A DNA stretch of 64,000 nt from Atherinomorus stipes (taxonomy: Eukaryota > Chordata > Actinopteri > Atheriniformes > Atherinidae), in the NCBI GenBank assembly GCA_023101725.1, contig JALJCO010009083.1:1-64000 (forward strand), in the 5' to 3' direction. The notes below the pieces were generated by a model that did not search any database, was not told the DNA's origin, and saw only the letters and a list, made by a program, of their open reading frames with translations. This document shows, one piece after another, positions 1 through 11,780 of this stretch (position 1 is its first letter; the number at the start of each line of letters is the position of its first letter). The position numbers and the translations under genes were made by a program.

Positions 1-482
1 TAAACAGCAGAATCTTCAGTCTTCAGACTGTTCATCTGCAGATACACCTGTTGTTTGCTGTTGTCTCTGGAGATGGCAAACCGGGCCCTGAACTGACTGA
101 GAGTAGTATGTGCTTGTAACTTGTATATATGCAATCCACTCCAGTCCTTTTCCAGGAGCCTGTCTGATCCAGGCCATGTAGTAGCTGCTGAAGTCAAATC
201 CAGAGCCTGTACAGGTCAGTTTGTGGGAACTTCCAGGATTTTTAACCACTGTCTGTAAAGATTCTGTCAAAGTCTGACCATCAGCACCTTAAGAAAGAAG
301 AGAAAAAACATTTTATGTGCTATGACACAACATTCTTTACAAAAACATGAAACCAAACGTTTACTAGAAACCAAACAGCTTAAATAATAATGTAGTTATT
401 TTCTTAAAGCTGCAAACTTTAAGTAAAACTCTTCACCTGTCCAGCAGATGGTTAGAAGCAGTATCACAGTTCGACAGTCCAT
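1..482 (-). pseudogene. IGHV: VH01, family A VH pseudogene (frameshift; 3' end cut by the window)
   Basis: Heavy-chain variable segment. The leader exon 437-482 encodes [16 protein letters not shown] and ends in a GTGAAG donor; the V exon starts at 287 after a TTAAG acceptor. FR1 to FR3 read [19 protein letters not shown], a CDR1 of GFDFSSYY, and [14 protein letters not shown]. One extra base at about 81-90 (a run of three G where paralogues have two) shifts the frame straight after SQSVQG, so the rest of FR3 is lost. The end of FR3, Cys104 and the RSS lie beyond base 1. An octamer-like ATGCAAAA (minus strand) is at 545-552. The pseudogene call would fail if the extra base is a sequencing error. 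Confidence 0.85.
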
Positions 483-1217
483 CTTGTTAAACTGCTGCAT
501 GTGTCCACTGGTTCCCGTTCAGTCGAACAAATAAAAGGTTCAAGTTTTGCATAAACTCCTCCTCATAGAGAGGAGACACCTGCACTCCTGATAACTGAGA
601 CAAATGAGGATTTACAGGTTGTTTGTGATATATTAGTGACGTTTTAGTTTTTCAGTAAAGTGCTGTTTAGAACATTATTTTAAACTGAGCCAATGGAAAT
701 ACTTGCCAACAGGTTTTATTAAACTTTAGAGAGCTGCACTGAAATAAAATACCCGTTTCTTACTGAGAAGAAGCAAAAACTTTAATGAAGTCTGGATAAA
801 AATAAAAAATTTTGTGTAAACTACAGCAATATGTTCACTGCGTTAAAAACAATTTTGATGCCCATCAGACACGTGGTTCTGTCTTGTTGATATTTAATTT
901 ATTTCATTTAGCTCTGTTTTTCTAAACTCAATATGTAAAAAGTTTTGTTTTTCCAAACTACTTCATACAACACATGTTTTATTTTATCGATGAGTTCAAC
1001 ATTTGTAATTCAGTGATGCTGAAGAGTTTTTATTACTGAACGATTGTCTTGTTCATAAATGTAATAACCTTACTGTGTTATTAAATGTTGAATAGATATT
1101 CATTTTATTTAAATATGTAAGCAATTCATATGAACTGATTAGATTCTGTAATCCAGTTTCACAAGAGTTAATAAACTTCAGAAGAGATTAAATCTCATTT
1201 GTATTTGTTGCTATTGA
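483..1217. other. Intergenic spacer, VH01 to VH02
   Basis: AT-rich DNA holding the VH01 promoter (ATGCAAAA at 545-552, then an AT-rich TATA-like stretch toward the leader). No further gene is visible. Much of it resembles the spacer at 19400-19820 between VH07 and VH08, which supports a duplicated A-B pair. Confidence 0.6.
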
Positions 1218-1256
1218 GGTTTTTGTGCACCTGCTTCATTGTCTTCAGTCACCGTG

Positions 1257-1696
1257 CTTCTCGAGCATGAAGTAAACAGCAGCATCTTCTCTGCCGTCAG
1301 ACTCCTGATCTCCAGGTACTGAGTGCTGCTGGGAACATTTTCAGTCATCAGGAAACGGCTCTGGAAAGAACTGGCATAGCTGGGATCGTTGTTACCAGTA
1401 ACCATCCACCCAATCCACTCCAGAGTTTCCTCCCTGATTTCTGTCGTATCCAGTGAATAATGTAGTCTGTCATGCTGTAACCAGAAATCACACATGACAT
1501 CTTCACCGTCTCTCCAGGTCTTTTCACTGCAGAAGGAGTCTGGTCCAGTTTGATCTCACTCATGACTCCCTGTGATGAAACAAGATACCATCATTATCCA
1601 TGGAGTGACGGGATATTAGAAAAGAATTGGAAAAAGTCCAATTTTCTCACCTTGTATCATTAGTAGAAACAAATTCAAAATTATTGTTTGTTCCAT
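1257..1696 (-). pseudogene. IGHV: VH02, family B VH pseudogene (several frameshifts)
   Basis: The leader exon 1651-1696 (MEQTIILNLFLLMIQ) and V exon 1257-1569 carry the family B signature [20 protein letters not shown]. At least three lesions are visible against intact VH08: two extra bases in FR2 at about 1425-1438, two extra bases in late FR3 near 1290, and loss of the Cys104 codon, where TTC TGT GCT has become TTC ATG CTC. One additional G also sits at the acceptor. The RSS is still excellent: nonamer GGTTTTTGT at 1218-1226, a 23-bp spacer and CACCGTG at 1250-1256 as read on the plus strand. A promoter ATGCAAAA lies at 1814-1821. The gene may still rearrange but cannot encode a VH domain. 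Confidence 0.88.
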
Positions 1697-1849
1697 TTTA
1701 TGAAACTCTTGTTCAGTTCTGTCAAACTGCTACAAATACAAAGAGAGAAATGTCTCTGTGTTCTTTCCACAGGTTGTGTTGTTGTTGCCTCTGGTGTGTT
1801 TATAAAGAGGACGTTTTGCATAGACCTCCTCTGCCCTGTTAAAAAAAAA

Positions 1850-3028
1850 AACTGTAATATCACAGATTTTTTTCTGTGATATTTAACATTTTTTCCCCAT
1901 TTTTTCAAAAATCCGGAATAATAATGATAAAAACAGGAAATAGGCTGTGAATTTACAAGTCTCACATGAAATAACATGGAAAGCCTGTAACTGTAAAAAG
2001 ACATGAAGTTTCAATTTTTTTTAAAAGAAGATGCTATTTCATTTCACATAAAAAATTATTTTAAAATACATTTTCAATGCATTTCCTGGATAAAAAAAAA
2101 TTTCTTCTTAGCAAAAAAAAAATGTTTTTGGTAATTTCATGTACTTACACAAAAAAGAGTATCTGGGCTGTAATTGATATTGAAGAATTCTTTACATTGA
2201 TCAAACTTAATTATTTTGGTTTGTGGATTATTATTAATATTATTTTAGTCAAATCAAATTAGAAACCCCTCTCTCTAATCTGAAACATGTTTTACTTTCG
2301 CTCAAACAAAATTTATTAAGTTGTTTCAGCTTAGCATGCATGAACTTTGTTATGTTCACATTCAGAAGAAGTTGTTGAGAAAGTCTGTTAAGTTTGGATG
2401 TTAAAGTTGCACCATGAGTGTGAAGGACAGTTCAACGAGATAAACTCATCATCATATCCTATGATTTTAAATATCCAGAACAGAACCAATATAATTTATT
2501 TGAAAGTTGTGTGTTGCTGTTCTATTACAGACCCTGATTTAGTTATGGGTGGAAACTTTACCTGTGTAAATTTGCATTAAAATCAAATATTAATGCAGTA
2601 GGGATGGCTTCTGGACCTATAGTGCCTTCTCTACCTGAAGAATTGGCTACAGTGATATTAACTGTTTTTACCATATATCTATGTGATTTTCTTGTTATTA
2701 TACATCTTAACATCCTTTATTAAACCTTAAAATGCCAAGTAAAACAAAGATTTCATGTAAAAGCAGTTATAAACTGTATTTTTTATCACGGAAAATGACT
2801 GTTTTTATGGGAAAATTTTTCTCTGTAATTTTACGGTTTTTTTCTGGGCACCCCAGCTGCCGTAATATTACTGTTTTTTTACATGTTTTTTTTTTTTTTT
2901 TTTTACAGTGTGTAACAATAAATAAGCAATGTTAGATGGTAAGCAGAGACTTCATAAAAGCAGAAAAGAATGTGTACTGATGAATGCATCATTTCTGGAT
3001 AGATGGCAAGTAAAAAAAAAAAAACTTT
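1850..3028. other. AT-rich spacer without a recognisable gene
   Basis: Long A and T runs (for example 1843-1853, 2092-2100, 2886-2905) and short chance reading frames only. Sequence near 2925-2960 (aataaataagcaatgttagatggtaagcagagacttca-like) resembles the DNA upstream of VH08 at 20445-20490 and of VH18 at 46505-46545, so it belongs to the duplicated family B upstream region. Confidence 0.5.
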
Positions 3029-4366
3029 AAAGTGCCCCTGACATGAAATTTGTGTTTTCTTGGAGGTTTTTGATTATATTTTTTGGTTTCCCCAGCCTGC
3101 CTAAGTGCCCTAAAGGGTTAAATTATGAATTTGTGTTTCCTTTTTCCTGGGTGTGTCTGCTTACATGGCGAAATTAGCATTCACAAATGGGCTGATTGGC
3201 AGTTCAGCATATTACACCATTGGCTTCCAGCCAATTACCTCCCCTCCCTTGAACTACACTCTCAAAGTCCCTCCCTCTGAGACTTGCAACAACAAACTGA
3301 CATCATGGCGTCCAGTTCGCATCGGAACTGCTCTGTATCTGATCTACTAAGGGCAACACCAATCTTTTTGTCCTCCCCACTGGAAAGTTTGGGGATGGAT
3401 TTTATTTATGCGGGAATGTGCCGACCGATATAAATAACTAACAGAAAATCTCCTGCAGCTCCGTGTCCTCCTCAGGAGAGGAGTTTCAGGTCTGCGTGGT
3501 TATAACGGTTTCCAGCCACAATGAAGAAACACGTAGTTTCTAATGAACATTTCTCATCATGTTCGTGTCTTTAAAGCAGAACTCAGTAACTTCAGCTCGG
3601 GGCTCCCCCTAGTGGCGTCTTTTCACTGCTGAAAAGTTCGTACCCCCCTAGACCCCCACAGCACACAGACGGCTTCTCTACCTGTCTTTCTTCTTATTCT
3701 GATCCCTGGATATGTTTCGGAAGCTTTTACTAGCTTGTTGATGCTACTTTGCTGTGCTGGTAGCAGCAGCTCGTCTCCTTCTCTGCTCAAAGCAGAGTCC
3801 TATCTCTCATGCAGTGGGACGTTTTACCTGCGTTTTGCGGGTAAATATGCCATGGAAGGATTGCATTTTTCTCTGGTGTTGGCGGGTAGCAGGTAAGAAT
3901 AAAAAACTTTCATTTACTTTTTGCAGACATGGCAAGTGATTATTGAGCCTGGAGCAGTGATGCTTCTCCTGGCGCCCAGGCAGCGCAAGCTACGGGAATC
4001 GGTTCTTCACTCTGGTCCAGCAAAGAGTTGGTTATGAGAGCCAGGAGCCGATGTTTAGGTGGTGGGAAGCTAAAGAAATGCTTTCCTCAAATCAGCGCTG
4101 GTAGTCTGGTTCAAATCAGCGCTGAAAGCAGCTTGGTAGATGGTGGACCTGAGTGCCATACAGCGGTTTCTGTTGTCGCAAGTTCTGTGCTGGATCGGCT
4201 CGTTGGGTCGGCTCAGGCAGACTTGCTAGTGCTGCTCACAGGCCAGAGACACTGGCGGGGGGGGGGAGGGGGGCACATCGAATTGCTCCATAAACACTTT
4301 GTTTAGCCCCACAGGGATTCCAAAAAGCATTTATTGAGGTGAAAAAGTTCCTGAGTGCCCCTTTAA
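3029..4366. mobile_element. Probable transposon-like insertion, unclassified
   Basis: A block with higher GC and different texture from its AT-rich surroundings. Both edges carry the 9-mer AGTGCCCCT (about 3032-3040 and 4353-4361) next to TTTAA, as seen at the ends of several fish DNA transposons. No transposase frame is recognisable. The inner part contains ordinary fish repeat motifs such as CCCCCTAGTGGCG near 3610. The boundaries are estimates, and the repeated edge motif is direct rather than inverted, so the class is open. Confidence 0.35.
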
Positions 4367-4544
4367 TCTCTGAGGGAAACTGATGTTTGTGATGATTCCA
4401 GTTTATAATTCTTCCTGTTGTCATTGAGTGTTTGGCTGCTCACATTGACAGTTAATCAGTCCTTCATCATCATCAGTGTTTCTGTACTGTTCTGGTCAGA
4501 TGAAGACAGATCCAATGTGCAGAACTAGTGTAATATATCTTTAT

Positions 4545-4640
4545 GTGGCAAGGCAACAGAGGGCCCGGGCAGGATTTGATCCCCAGACTCCCAGGTGAAA
4601 GTCATGTGCACTGACCATTCAGCCAAAGGGACATTCCTCT
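4545..4640 (-). repeat. tRNA-like SINE head or tRNA relic
   Basis: On the minus strand a tRNA-like stretch shows an A-box-like TGGCTGAATGGTCAGTG and a B-box-like GGATCAAATCC at the expected spacing, with TTC in the presumed anticodon loop. The acceptor stem does not pair convincingly. It is probably a tRNA-derived SINE fragment rather than a working tRNA gene. Confidence 0.3.
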
Positions 4641-4799
4641 GGCCAAGTAGCCAGGGAGTAGCCAGATCTATCGGAGGCATAGTGACAGGACCATCAACTG
4701 CCACATTTAGTATTAACTATTAGTTGAATTCAGGTCATGGGTGAAAGACATAATTCAGGGAAACTTGTTGCTGGAATATGATGCTGTTTTCTTCCTGAA

Positions 4800-6117
4800 T
4801 TGGATTTATGCTCGTGCTGCATCTGCGTCTGGTGACGCTGCAACCGCCGTAACCGCCGTACCCCCTGTATAGGTCCACTGAGGCTCAACACGTAGGCTAC
4901 TTCTTCAAGCCTAACATGCAGCTGCGTTCAACAGAACACAGCAACTCTTTTTTTACCCTGGCATCAGTGTGTGGAGAGGCACGTGTCTGCAGCCCTGGAG
5001 ACTGTATAACAAGCATGCCTTCTGGTTTCCATCCCACTAAACCTCAGTTATTGTATGCCAGTGCTAACAGTAGCACTAATTTGGGTTGGCGGCCCTGATC
5101 CCTGGGTACTGCCTGCCTCTGGGGGGCCAGCACCTGGCAGGGCCGGCGACTGCTGCCCCTGGTCCCCGGGGTGCCTGTGCCTCACGACCACTTGGTGCCC
5201 TGGCTTGGGCCTCCCTTTAACACTATCTGGGTGGATGTGTGGTGGTCTCCGCGGTGGGCTGGCTGGGGTCTGTGCTCCTGGGTGGCTGTTGGTCTCCTTG
5301 GTCCTGGTGCCCCCCCGGCCTGCCTCTGATTTTTTTTCAAGAGGTGCCTTATACCCATAAGGCTCCTCTTGGCAAAGCAAATCTGCCTGGCACATCACAG
5401 CAGTAAAGAAGACAAAAAGAAAAAAAAAGAAAGAGGAAAAAACAAAAAAACAAACAGTAGCGCTAATTAGTAGCGCATACAATTCTGCAACAAGGCTGAA
5501 TTACGGCGAATGATCCTTTCATACAGTATTATGGTACTTGGAGGGTGACTGAAAAGGGACCAAAAGTCGCTGGGAATGTCATGCCAGTGGTATCATCATA
5601 TTCATTTTTGTATTTCTTCTCTCCTCATTATTCTTCCACTATTCTTTTTTTCAGGACTTTTTTCAGGTTGCATTTGTAAGTCAGCGGTTGTCCTGATGAG
5701 ACATCAGTATTGTATTTTAAGGGTTGCACTCGTTCACCATAAACAGTTTGTTTGACTACTTGATATGTAAATGTGTTTTTAACGGCAGATGAGGACTTTT
5801 ATACAAGGTTCCTGTGTCTGAAAGTCATTAAGTGCGTGATCTATCAACATCTATTTTTTAGAAAACTTCTGTAAAGTAATGAAATCGTAGACTAAAAGTA
5901 TTTTATCAAGTTTTTGGTTTCAGTTAGAGTATTTTATGTTTTGATGCATTGATGGATTTATATGGTTATATACTTGTTATGTCAGACAAAGTCAGATTAA
6001 GGCTTCCTCCAGTGATCAGTCCAGGGTTCAGGTGTCAAACAGTTAAGACTGAGACTAAGGGAAACTTTGACTGCCTTCTAGTGTTGGTCTGATAAACTAC
6101 ATAATTTTCTATTGTGG
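4800..6117. other. Spacer with a GC-rich repeat patch; no gene
   Basis: Bases 5090-5335 are GC-rich (GGCCC, CCCCGG, CTGGGT motifs) and open on both strands, but the translations are low-complexity Pro/Gly strings with no family signature, so I read this as repeat DNA. From about 5640 the sequence matches the family B-to-C spacer also seen near 15800, 20690 and 46840 (gcatttgtaagtcag, gtcctgatgaga). Confidence 0.5.
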
Positions 6118-6201
6118 CTGTTTCGCAGGGCCAGTTCTAGCCACTTTGGTGCCCTAGGCAAGATTATGCTTTGGTGCCCCCCCTGTCCTGGCGCCTATGT
6201 T

Positions 6202-6406
6202 TCTAGATCATGGGTGTCCAGTTCCAGTCCTTGACAATTCTGCAGGTTTTCTATGCGTCCTGGCTCCAACACACCTGACTCAAACTAACGAGAACTTCAT
6301 AGGCTGTTGGATCCATTTAGTATCAGTCAGGTGTGTTGAAGCAGAGAAACAGTGAAGACCTGCAGGACAGGGGTACTCAAGGACCAGTTGGACATCCTGA
6401 TCTAGA
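6202..6406. mobile_element. Fold-back MITE nested in the hAT-like element
   Basis: The two halves are inverted copies: CACACCTGACTCAAA on the left pairs with the TCAGGTGTGTTGAAGCAG part on the right, and the ends GGTGTCCAGTTCC and GGACCAGTTGGACATCC pair as well. It is flanked by TCTAGAT on both sides, a likely 7-8 bp target duplication. A second copy of the family lies near 38375-38550, inside the intron of the TCR-like constant gene. Confidence 0.6.
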
Positions 6407-6714
6407 TGAACAGACTAGGATGAGCTGCATGTGTGTGTGATGATTAGAAACAACTGCTGCTGTAATAATGACAGAAGTCAGCAGCTGCTTGTTGGCTGAC
6501 TGGTGGCTGGATTTGGACACAACAATCCACAGATACACCTGCACTCAGTCTGTTGTCTTTCTACAGTACTTTGTGTATAACAGACATTGTTTAGATTAAC
6601 TTTATCATTCATATTTACTGTTTTCCATAACCAAGATTAACTGAAACATTCAGTAATAATTTAGTGATAAAATTAACTAATAATAGTGATGACTACATAC
6701 AGTAGCAGTGATGA

Positions 6715-6830
6715 TGAAGCTCCACATCTGCAGCAGCTTCTAGAGCAGGAGTCTGCAACCTGTGGGTCCACAGCTGCAAGTGGCTCTTTGGACCCTCCAC
6801 AATGGCTCTCAATAACTTTGACTAAAGATA
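6715..6830. repeat. Dispersed repeat, inverted relative to a copy at 44130-44240
   Basis: The phrase GAGTCTGCAACCTGTGG and the following TGGCTCTTTGGACC recur on the opposite strand at about 44150-44215. It is an interspersed element without coding capacity; the open frames over it are chance. Confidence 0.6.
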
Positions 6831-7574
6831 ATAAAGAACCAGCTAATACTTTAAAATACCGGAATATACATATTGCCATTTTTTTCATAACAGGTTTGAG
6901 ACGTTTTTTTCTGGAATAATTATGTTTAATTTCGACAACATAATGACTCTAAAAGTAGCAGTGATAGTTTTAGATATATTTTTCTTGTCATTTGCTTGGA
7001 GATTAGGGGTTTTTCCTATATTGTTTCCCACAAATATTTTGACATTTTTATCTGTTCAATTTTTATACAGTTGATTGAAGATGAAGAAAATGTATATATC
7101 CTCTTTTTCCCCCAAGTTTTTCTTTCAAAACCTGTAAGTAGAATTAAAACTGAATTCTTTAAAATGACTTCAGTTTTTCTAAAGCAAAGTTATTAAAAAT
7201 TGTAAACTGCCTTTTTCCAAAATGACATGAAATATTTGCTCTTAACTCTAGTTTAGAGCAAATATTTCTTATTCGTGTTTAAAATCAGCTTGGAGAACCC
7301 ATTCTCTCCCAGTTTCAAGCTTTTCTTAGTAAGATATTGTAATTGGGGAATAAAAGTTGCTGCTTTGGAGGAGAGATGCAAAACTGCTTCCAAACCACTT
7401 TCCTTTCTTATTTTAAACACTAAACAATATTTTTGCAAAGATATTTAGTGTCTAGAAGCAAACTAAAAAAAGAACCCCAAAACTTCTGACTTGGAGCCGT
7501 AATTTCCAACTTTTGTGTTTAACATAGATGCACCATTAGCCGAAACACACAAACACTGGTCTCACAAGGCTCCT

Positions 7575-8130
7575 GTAATGACATTAAAGGTTGAATATGG
7601 AACATTTTTATTAAAAGCTATATATCTTTTTTAAAAATAATACCTCCACAGGTCATTTGGGGGATACAGAATGAAAGTACTACATTTCCTAGAAAAATTA
7701 TATTTAGCCTAAAAATAATTATGAAATAAATTTTTTACGGGTTTGATAATGGCATTTATTTACATCTATAAGCCAATACACGCCGCCATTGCGGGTTGCC
7801 AAATACGATCTCTGTGTGGCAGCAATATGTTGGGCACAGTAATGCTGGTACAGGGGGAAACAGTGGAGATGGCGAGTGAAGCAGCTGCTTCAGAGCCCTG
7901 GGGATATTGTTTTCTGTTTCTGAGGATCAGTGACCTGAGAAGAGCAAAACCTGGAGTAAATTTAGGTGAAGACTACATTAATGGACCCACATAAACGTTT
8001 TCCACGGCGTCAAAACACGGAAATGGTGACTTTCCTCCTGGATCGGTAAGCTAGCTTGTTTGCTAACATTGCTAACATTAGCTGTCAGTTATAAACTCCT
8101 CGGCGTTACTTGTTGGACATGCTGCAGACT
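7575..8130 (+). repeat. Dispersed repeat R1, copy 1
   Basis: About 550 bp clearly homologous to 41165-41670: both run from TATGGAACATTTTTATTAAAA-like sequence (41165 copy: aaaatggaacattt) through ATTGCGGGTTGCCAAATACG and CAGGGGGAAACAGTGGAG to TTAGCTGTCAGTTATAAAC. It has short open frames in both copies but no conserved protein. A fish interspersed repeat of unknown class. Confidence 0.7.
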
Positions 8131-8743
8131 GTTGGTCACTTGCGTATCAGCAGAGAGCCTGGCATCCCAGCGGCTGGAGTTGTTTTTCTGCCGTTAAGTT
8201 ACAACTTAGACACACGTGATGTCGCTGTTCGGTCCGTATTACATATTTAACCATTAATGCTTTGTTTTACCAATGATGTTTGAAATCTCATGCTGGGACA
8301 GTAAGGGTTTGATCAGTTTCACTATATGAAACTGGGGGACACACGTTCCCTCCATCTCCAGCGCCATCTGCGCTCATGAACTAAGCTACAGTACGGAGCA
8401 CGCTAACAGTGAGAGGTAGCTAGCAGCAACAGCTGTGCGGAAGCCAGCCACATTTTATACATAATACTATTTAATACAGTATTATACAGTACATATATAT
8501 ACATATGTAGGCCTGCATATGTACAACAAACAGTGACCTTCAGGCAAAGTTCCCGGAACCTTTCGAAAACTTTCCATGATGACGTTCAGTGAACGTTCCC
8601 GCGACCTTAATGCAACGTTCAGGAAACATTCGCGGAATGTTCCTCTGTTAGCTGGGCAATGACTGAGATGACTTACCTCTACACTGCGCTCTCTGTCTTT
8701 CCTACATTTCCACCAACATCATAATGTGACAGTCACCATCCGC

Positions 8744-8798
8744 CTCCCCTCTCTCTTTTTCTCTCTTTCTCTCTCTCCCCCCCCCCCTCCCCTCTCGC
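8744..8798 (+). repeat. CT-rich simple repeat
   Basis: (CT)n grading into C and CCCCT runs, in the right part of the hAT-like element. Confidence 0.8.
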
Positions 8799-9435
8799 CA
8801 ACGGTAAAAGGGCACTGTCAAGTGTTTCTTGCTGCATGTTTTACATTGCTGTGCTGTTTACCGCCTGATGTTTACCACCAGGAGTGGGCCCCCTCAGCGC
8901 ATTTATCGCCCTAGGCGATCGGGTCGCCTATAGCAATCGCCGGCTCTGCTATTTCATGTCTGTGAAGTTTTACAAATGTCAGATAATTTTGAAAAGACTT
9001 TGCACCAATCAGATTTCTGTGTTTCTGTCATGACATTTAACTGAAGAAGTGTTTTTATTTGTAATTTTATTTGCTGATTTGTTAATTTACTGATTATTAT
9101 TGTTAACATTGATGTTTTACATGCTACAAACACACAGAGAAAAAAAACAAAAACTTAGAATGATATTTCCTACATTAATTCAGCCAGAGAAGAAGAAATT
9201 TAGATTGACATTCTGAACCAGCAGTGTTTCTGTAGGTTGGATCAGATTGGTGCAAATATATACACACCAAACCATGATTGTAATGCACTCTTTCTCAAAG
9301 TTGTGAATTTAAAAAGTGTATAAACATGTAATTGTTGCCCTCTGCCATCATACTGTATAATCATTACAGCCTTTCACTGTATTTTGCTGGTTCCTCGGTT
9401 TTTGTGCAGACATGTTCATATCTTGTATCACTGTG

Positions 9436-9870
9436 TCTCAACGCACACAGTAATAAACAGCTGCATCCTCAGGCTGCAGATTCTGTCCTGTTATTGTCAC
9501 TGTTCCTGCAGACATGTCTCTGCTGTAACTGAACTTGTTCTTCAGGACATTATTTTGATACAAGCTGCCACTGCTGCCACCCCACTGATCAAAGATCCAG
9601 TCCATTGCTTTTCCTTCTTGCTGTCTGATCCAACCTGTTGCATAGCCGCCATTAGTCAAAGAATAACCAGAAACCCGACAGGTGATGGACAAAGACTGTC
9701 CAGGCTGGACAACCTTTGAGTCTGGCTGAATGAGATCAATACTGTACACACCTGTGGAAACACAAAGTAACATTATCTCCATCATTCATCTGATTATTCA
9801 GTGTTTCTGATGAATCCAGTTAAATCTCCTCACCAGCTGCCAGCAGCAGTATCAGAGCTGCGGAGAACAT
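9436..9870 (-). CDS. IGHV: VH03, family C VH gene, apparently functional
   Basis: The leader exon 9834-9870 encodes MFSAALILLLAA and ends phase 1. The V exon 9436-9751 begins GVYSIDLIQPDSKVVQ, after a clean CCACAG acceptor. CDR1 is about GYSLTNGGYAT, FR2 WIRQQEGKAMDWI, CDR2 about DQWGGSSGSL, and FR3 NKFSYSRDMSAG to AVYYCVR, so both disulfide cysteines and Trp41 are present. The RSS is 9397-9435: nonamer GGTTTTTGT, 23-bp spacer, CACTGTG. Two adjacent consensus octamers (ATGCAAAT on the minus strand) sit 83 bp upstream of the ATG. FR3 has Met where relatives have Thr (RDMSAG). No lesion was seen. Confidence 0.93.
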
Positions 9871-9952
9871 GATGATGATGAAGTTGAACTGATCTGAACT
9901 CTGATGTCTTGTCACTGACACACAGACACACACTTCCTTTTAAGTTACCTTC

Positions 9953-9968
9953 ATTTGCATATTTGCAT
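9953..9968 (-). promoter_or_regulatory. Tandem Ig octamers of VH03
   Basis: ATTTGCAT occurs twice back to back on the plus strand (9953-9960 and 9961-9968), i.e. two perfect ATGCAAAT octamers in the direction of transcription. Octamers bind Oct-1/Oct-2 with their B-cell coactivator in vertebrate Ig promoters. The other family C genes with this promoter type show one copy. Confidence 0.8.
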
Positions 9969-9974
9969 ATTGAT

Positions 9975-11410
9975 GAACTGAGCACCCTGTATGATACAGA
10001 TAAATATAACAATCGGTGGTTTTTGTTTTCCAATTTATTGTTTCTAATGTTTCACACTACTTAATGAGTCATGACAAGCTGCTTTGAAAAGAGATACGTA
10101 TTTTAGTGAAAATGTTAGCTGTCATTTATTTTTCTTTTGTCATAAGGATATCTATATTTTGCAGTAAAATCCTTGGTTTTCTTGTGTTGAAGTTCTTTGT
10201 TTTGTTTTTTTTTACTTTGCTTTGACACAAAAGATGAGACAATCACTCAATAAGCAAAACCTCACACCCAAGCAATAAAACAATAGCCCAAGTTAGCAAA
10301 ACTGAAAGAACAAAAGCTGCTACACACTTTTTGCAAAATTCTACAATCATGAATTTGCAAACTGTTACTGTGAGCACATCCGTACACATTACTCACAGAG
10401 CCAATCATGATCCTGGTATTTTCGCATCCTTACAGTAAATCCTCTGGCCCGATCTGTTAAGAAGATGAGAGAATGACTACAGTAGTTTAGAATATGAAAA
10501 TCAATTCAGTATTTGCAGTCAACTACATCTTTCCTCTCTGTTTATCTGACTACTAACTGGGGTTATGAATCTTTGTTTTGCAGACATTGTAATTAGGGAA
10601 ATTGAGGGAAATAAATTATGTTAACAGTCTTACTTTTGTATTTTTTACAGTATATTTTCTTAGCATGAAATCTATAGTGTTGCTGAAAACTCAAGAAGCA
10701 ATTGCAAAAAGTGTATTAAGTTAATCACATCAGTGTTCTACTTTTTCAAGCTGAGTTGGGCGATTTGACAATTTCTGCATTTTCTTTGGTAAGAAAATGA
10801 GCTTTTGGTAAATAAGTGAACAGCTTTTATAACAGATTTTCATTTTGCAAGCGATCTGAGGTGTTATGCTAATTGGGTGAGGGGTTGTGAAAATTGGTTG
10901 TGATGTTTTGCAAAGATGACCTAAGCTTTCAAAATTGTACCAAAGCAATCTTAAAAAACTGTAAATATGTGACAGATATTAAAATGTGCATTTTCAGGAT
11001 ATGAAGTTGTAAAATTTTGGACTCTCAGATAAGCAATATATTCAGTTTAAGATGGAAATATAAATCGTAAAAGGCTCTTGTATGTTCACATCAGGGCTCC
11101 AGTGGGTGTACTCCACTCTTTTCCCTTCACCCTATAAAGATGAGTGAAAAGGAGAACAAAGTCTTGGTTGTCCTCCCCATCTCTTCCTTCTGTTTCTTCT
11201 TTAAAGGGCACATAGTCAGAAGAGATCTTTGCATTAAACAGGGCATAGCTGATGATTTTTAAACATTTTCGACTGGATCATGGACGTGAGGGAGACCAGG
11301 CCAATGAAGGAGACAACTGAAAGGAGAGCAACAAAAAGTTTTTTTTTATTTTTTTATTATCATTATTTGATATATGCATTTTCTAAATAACTAAAAATTG
11401 AAATATTAAT
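9975..11410. other. Spacer without recognised gene
   Basis: AT-rich. No VH, transposase or RNA gene could be identified. The part near 11270-11335 (gaccaggccaatgaaggagac) matches family C-to-D spacers at about 12985, 16560, 48885 and 51670. Confidence 0.5.
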
Positions 11411-11414
11411 CTGA

Positions 11415-11780
11415 TGTGATCCTTGTCATCTTTTTTTTTTAATGGTGAAGCGATTCTTGACAGGACTGGAATAATATTTGCCACTTCCACTGGGAGCAGA
11501 AATGTGGGCAACCCATTCCAGTCCTTTTCCTTCAGCTTGTCTTATCCAGCTGATCTCAGCAGAGCCATCAGATATTTCTGCATATGTGCAGGTCAGTTTG
11601 TGGGATTCTCCAGGCCTCTTTACCACTGGTTCAGACTCTGTCAGAGTCTGACTGCAAACACCTGGAAGAAAAGAAGTGATGAGAGCAGAAAACATGAAAG
11701 TAGAAAACAGAGCAGCAGAAGTGATATTCACATGGAATAATAAAGAGCAACAGAAACATTACACATCATGTTAGAGTCAT
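11415..11780 (-). pseudogene. IGHV: VH04, family D VH pseudogene, 3' truncated
   Basis: The V exon begins at 11661 ([18 protein letters not shown]) and runs through the TYAEISDGSAE CDR1 region, [14 protein letters not shown] and ISAPSGSGK into FR3 (KNRFTI). There it meets a ten-base poly-A on the minus strand, followed by a short stretch still resembling GACAAAGATCA and then unrelated DNA. Cys104, CDR3 and the RSS are missing. The leader 11732-11780 starts MTLT and then has TGA where paralogues encode Gly, and its donor context is altered. The octamer position reads ATATAAAT. Three independent defects make this a dead gene. Confidence 0.88.

Larger units (their letters stand above)
6126..8948. 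mobile_element. hAT-like DNA element with 8-bp target duplication
   Basis: The left end reads CAGGGCCAGTTCTAGCC and the right end, reversed, CAGAGCCGGCGATTGC. These are short imperfect terminal inverted repeats of the CAGGG..CCGG type common in fish hAT elements. Flanks CTGTTTCG (6118-6125) and CTATTTCA (8949-8956) match at six of eight bases, as expected for an old 8-bp target duplication. The paralogous spacer near 16295 has an uninterrupted ggctgtttcatgt, so the empty site is visible in this window. No transposase remains. The interior holds nested repeats at 6202-6406, 6715-6830 and 7575-8130 and a CT tract. Confidence 0.65.

Noticed and set aside
5048..5482. Overlapping frames on both strands in the GC-rich patch
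   Set aside because: Absence of stops is explained by GC content; both translations are Pro/Gly/Arg-rich without family motifs.
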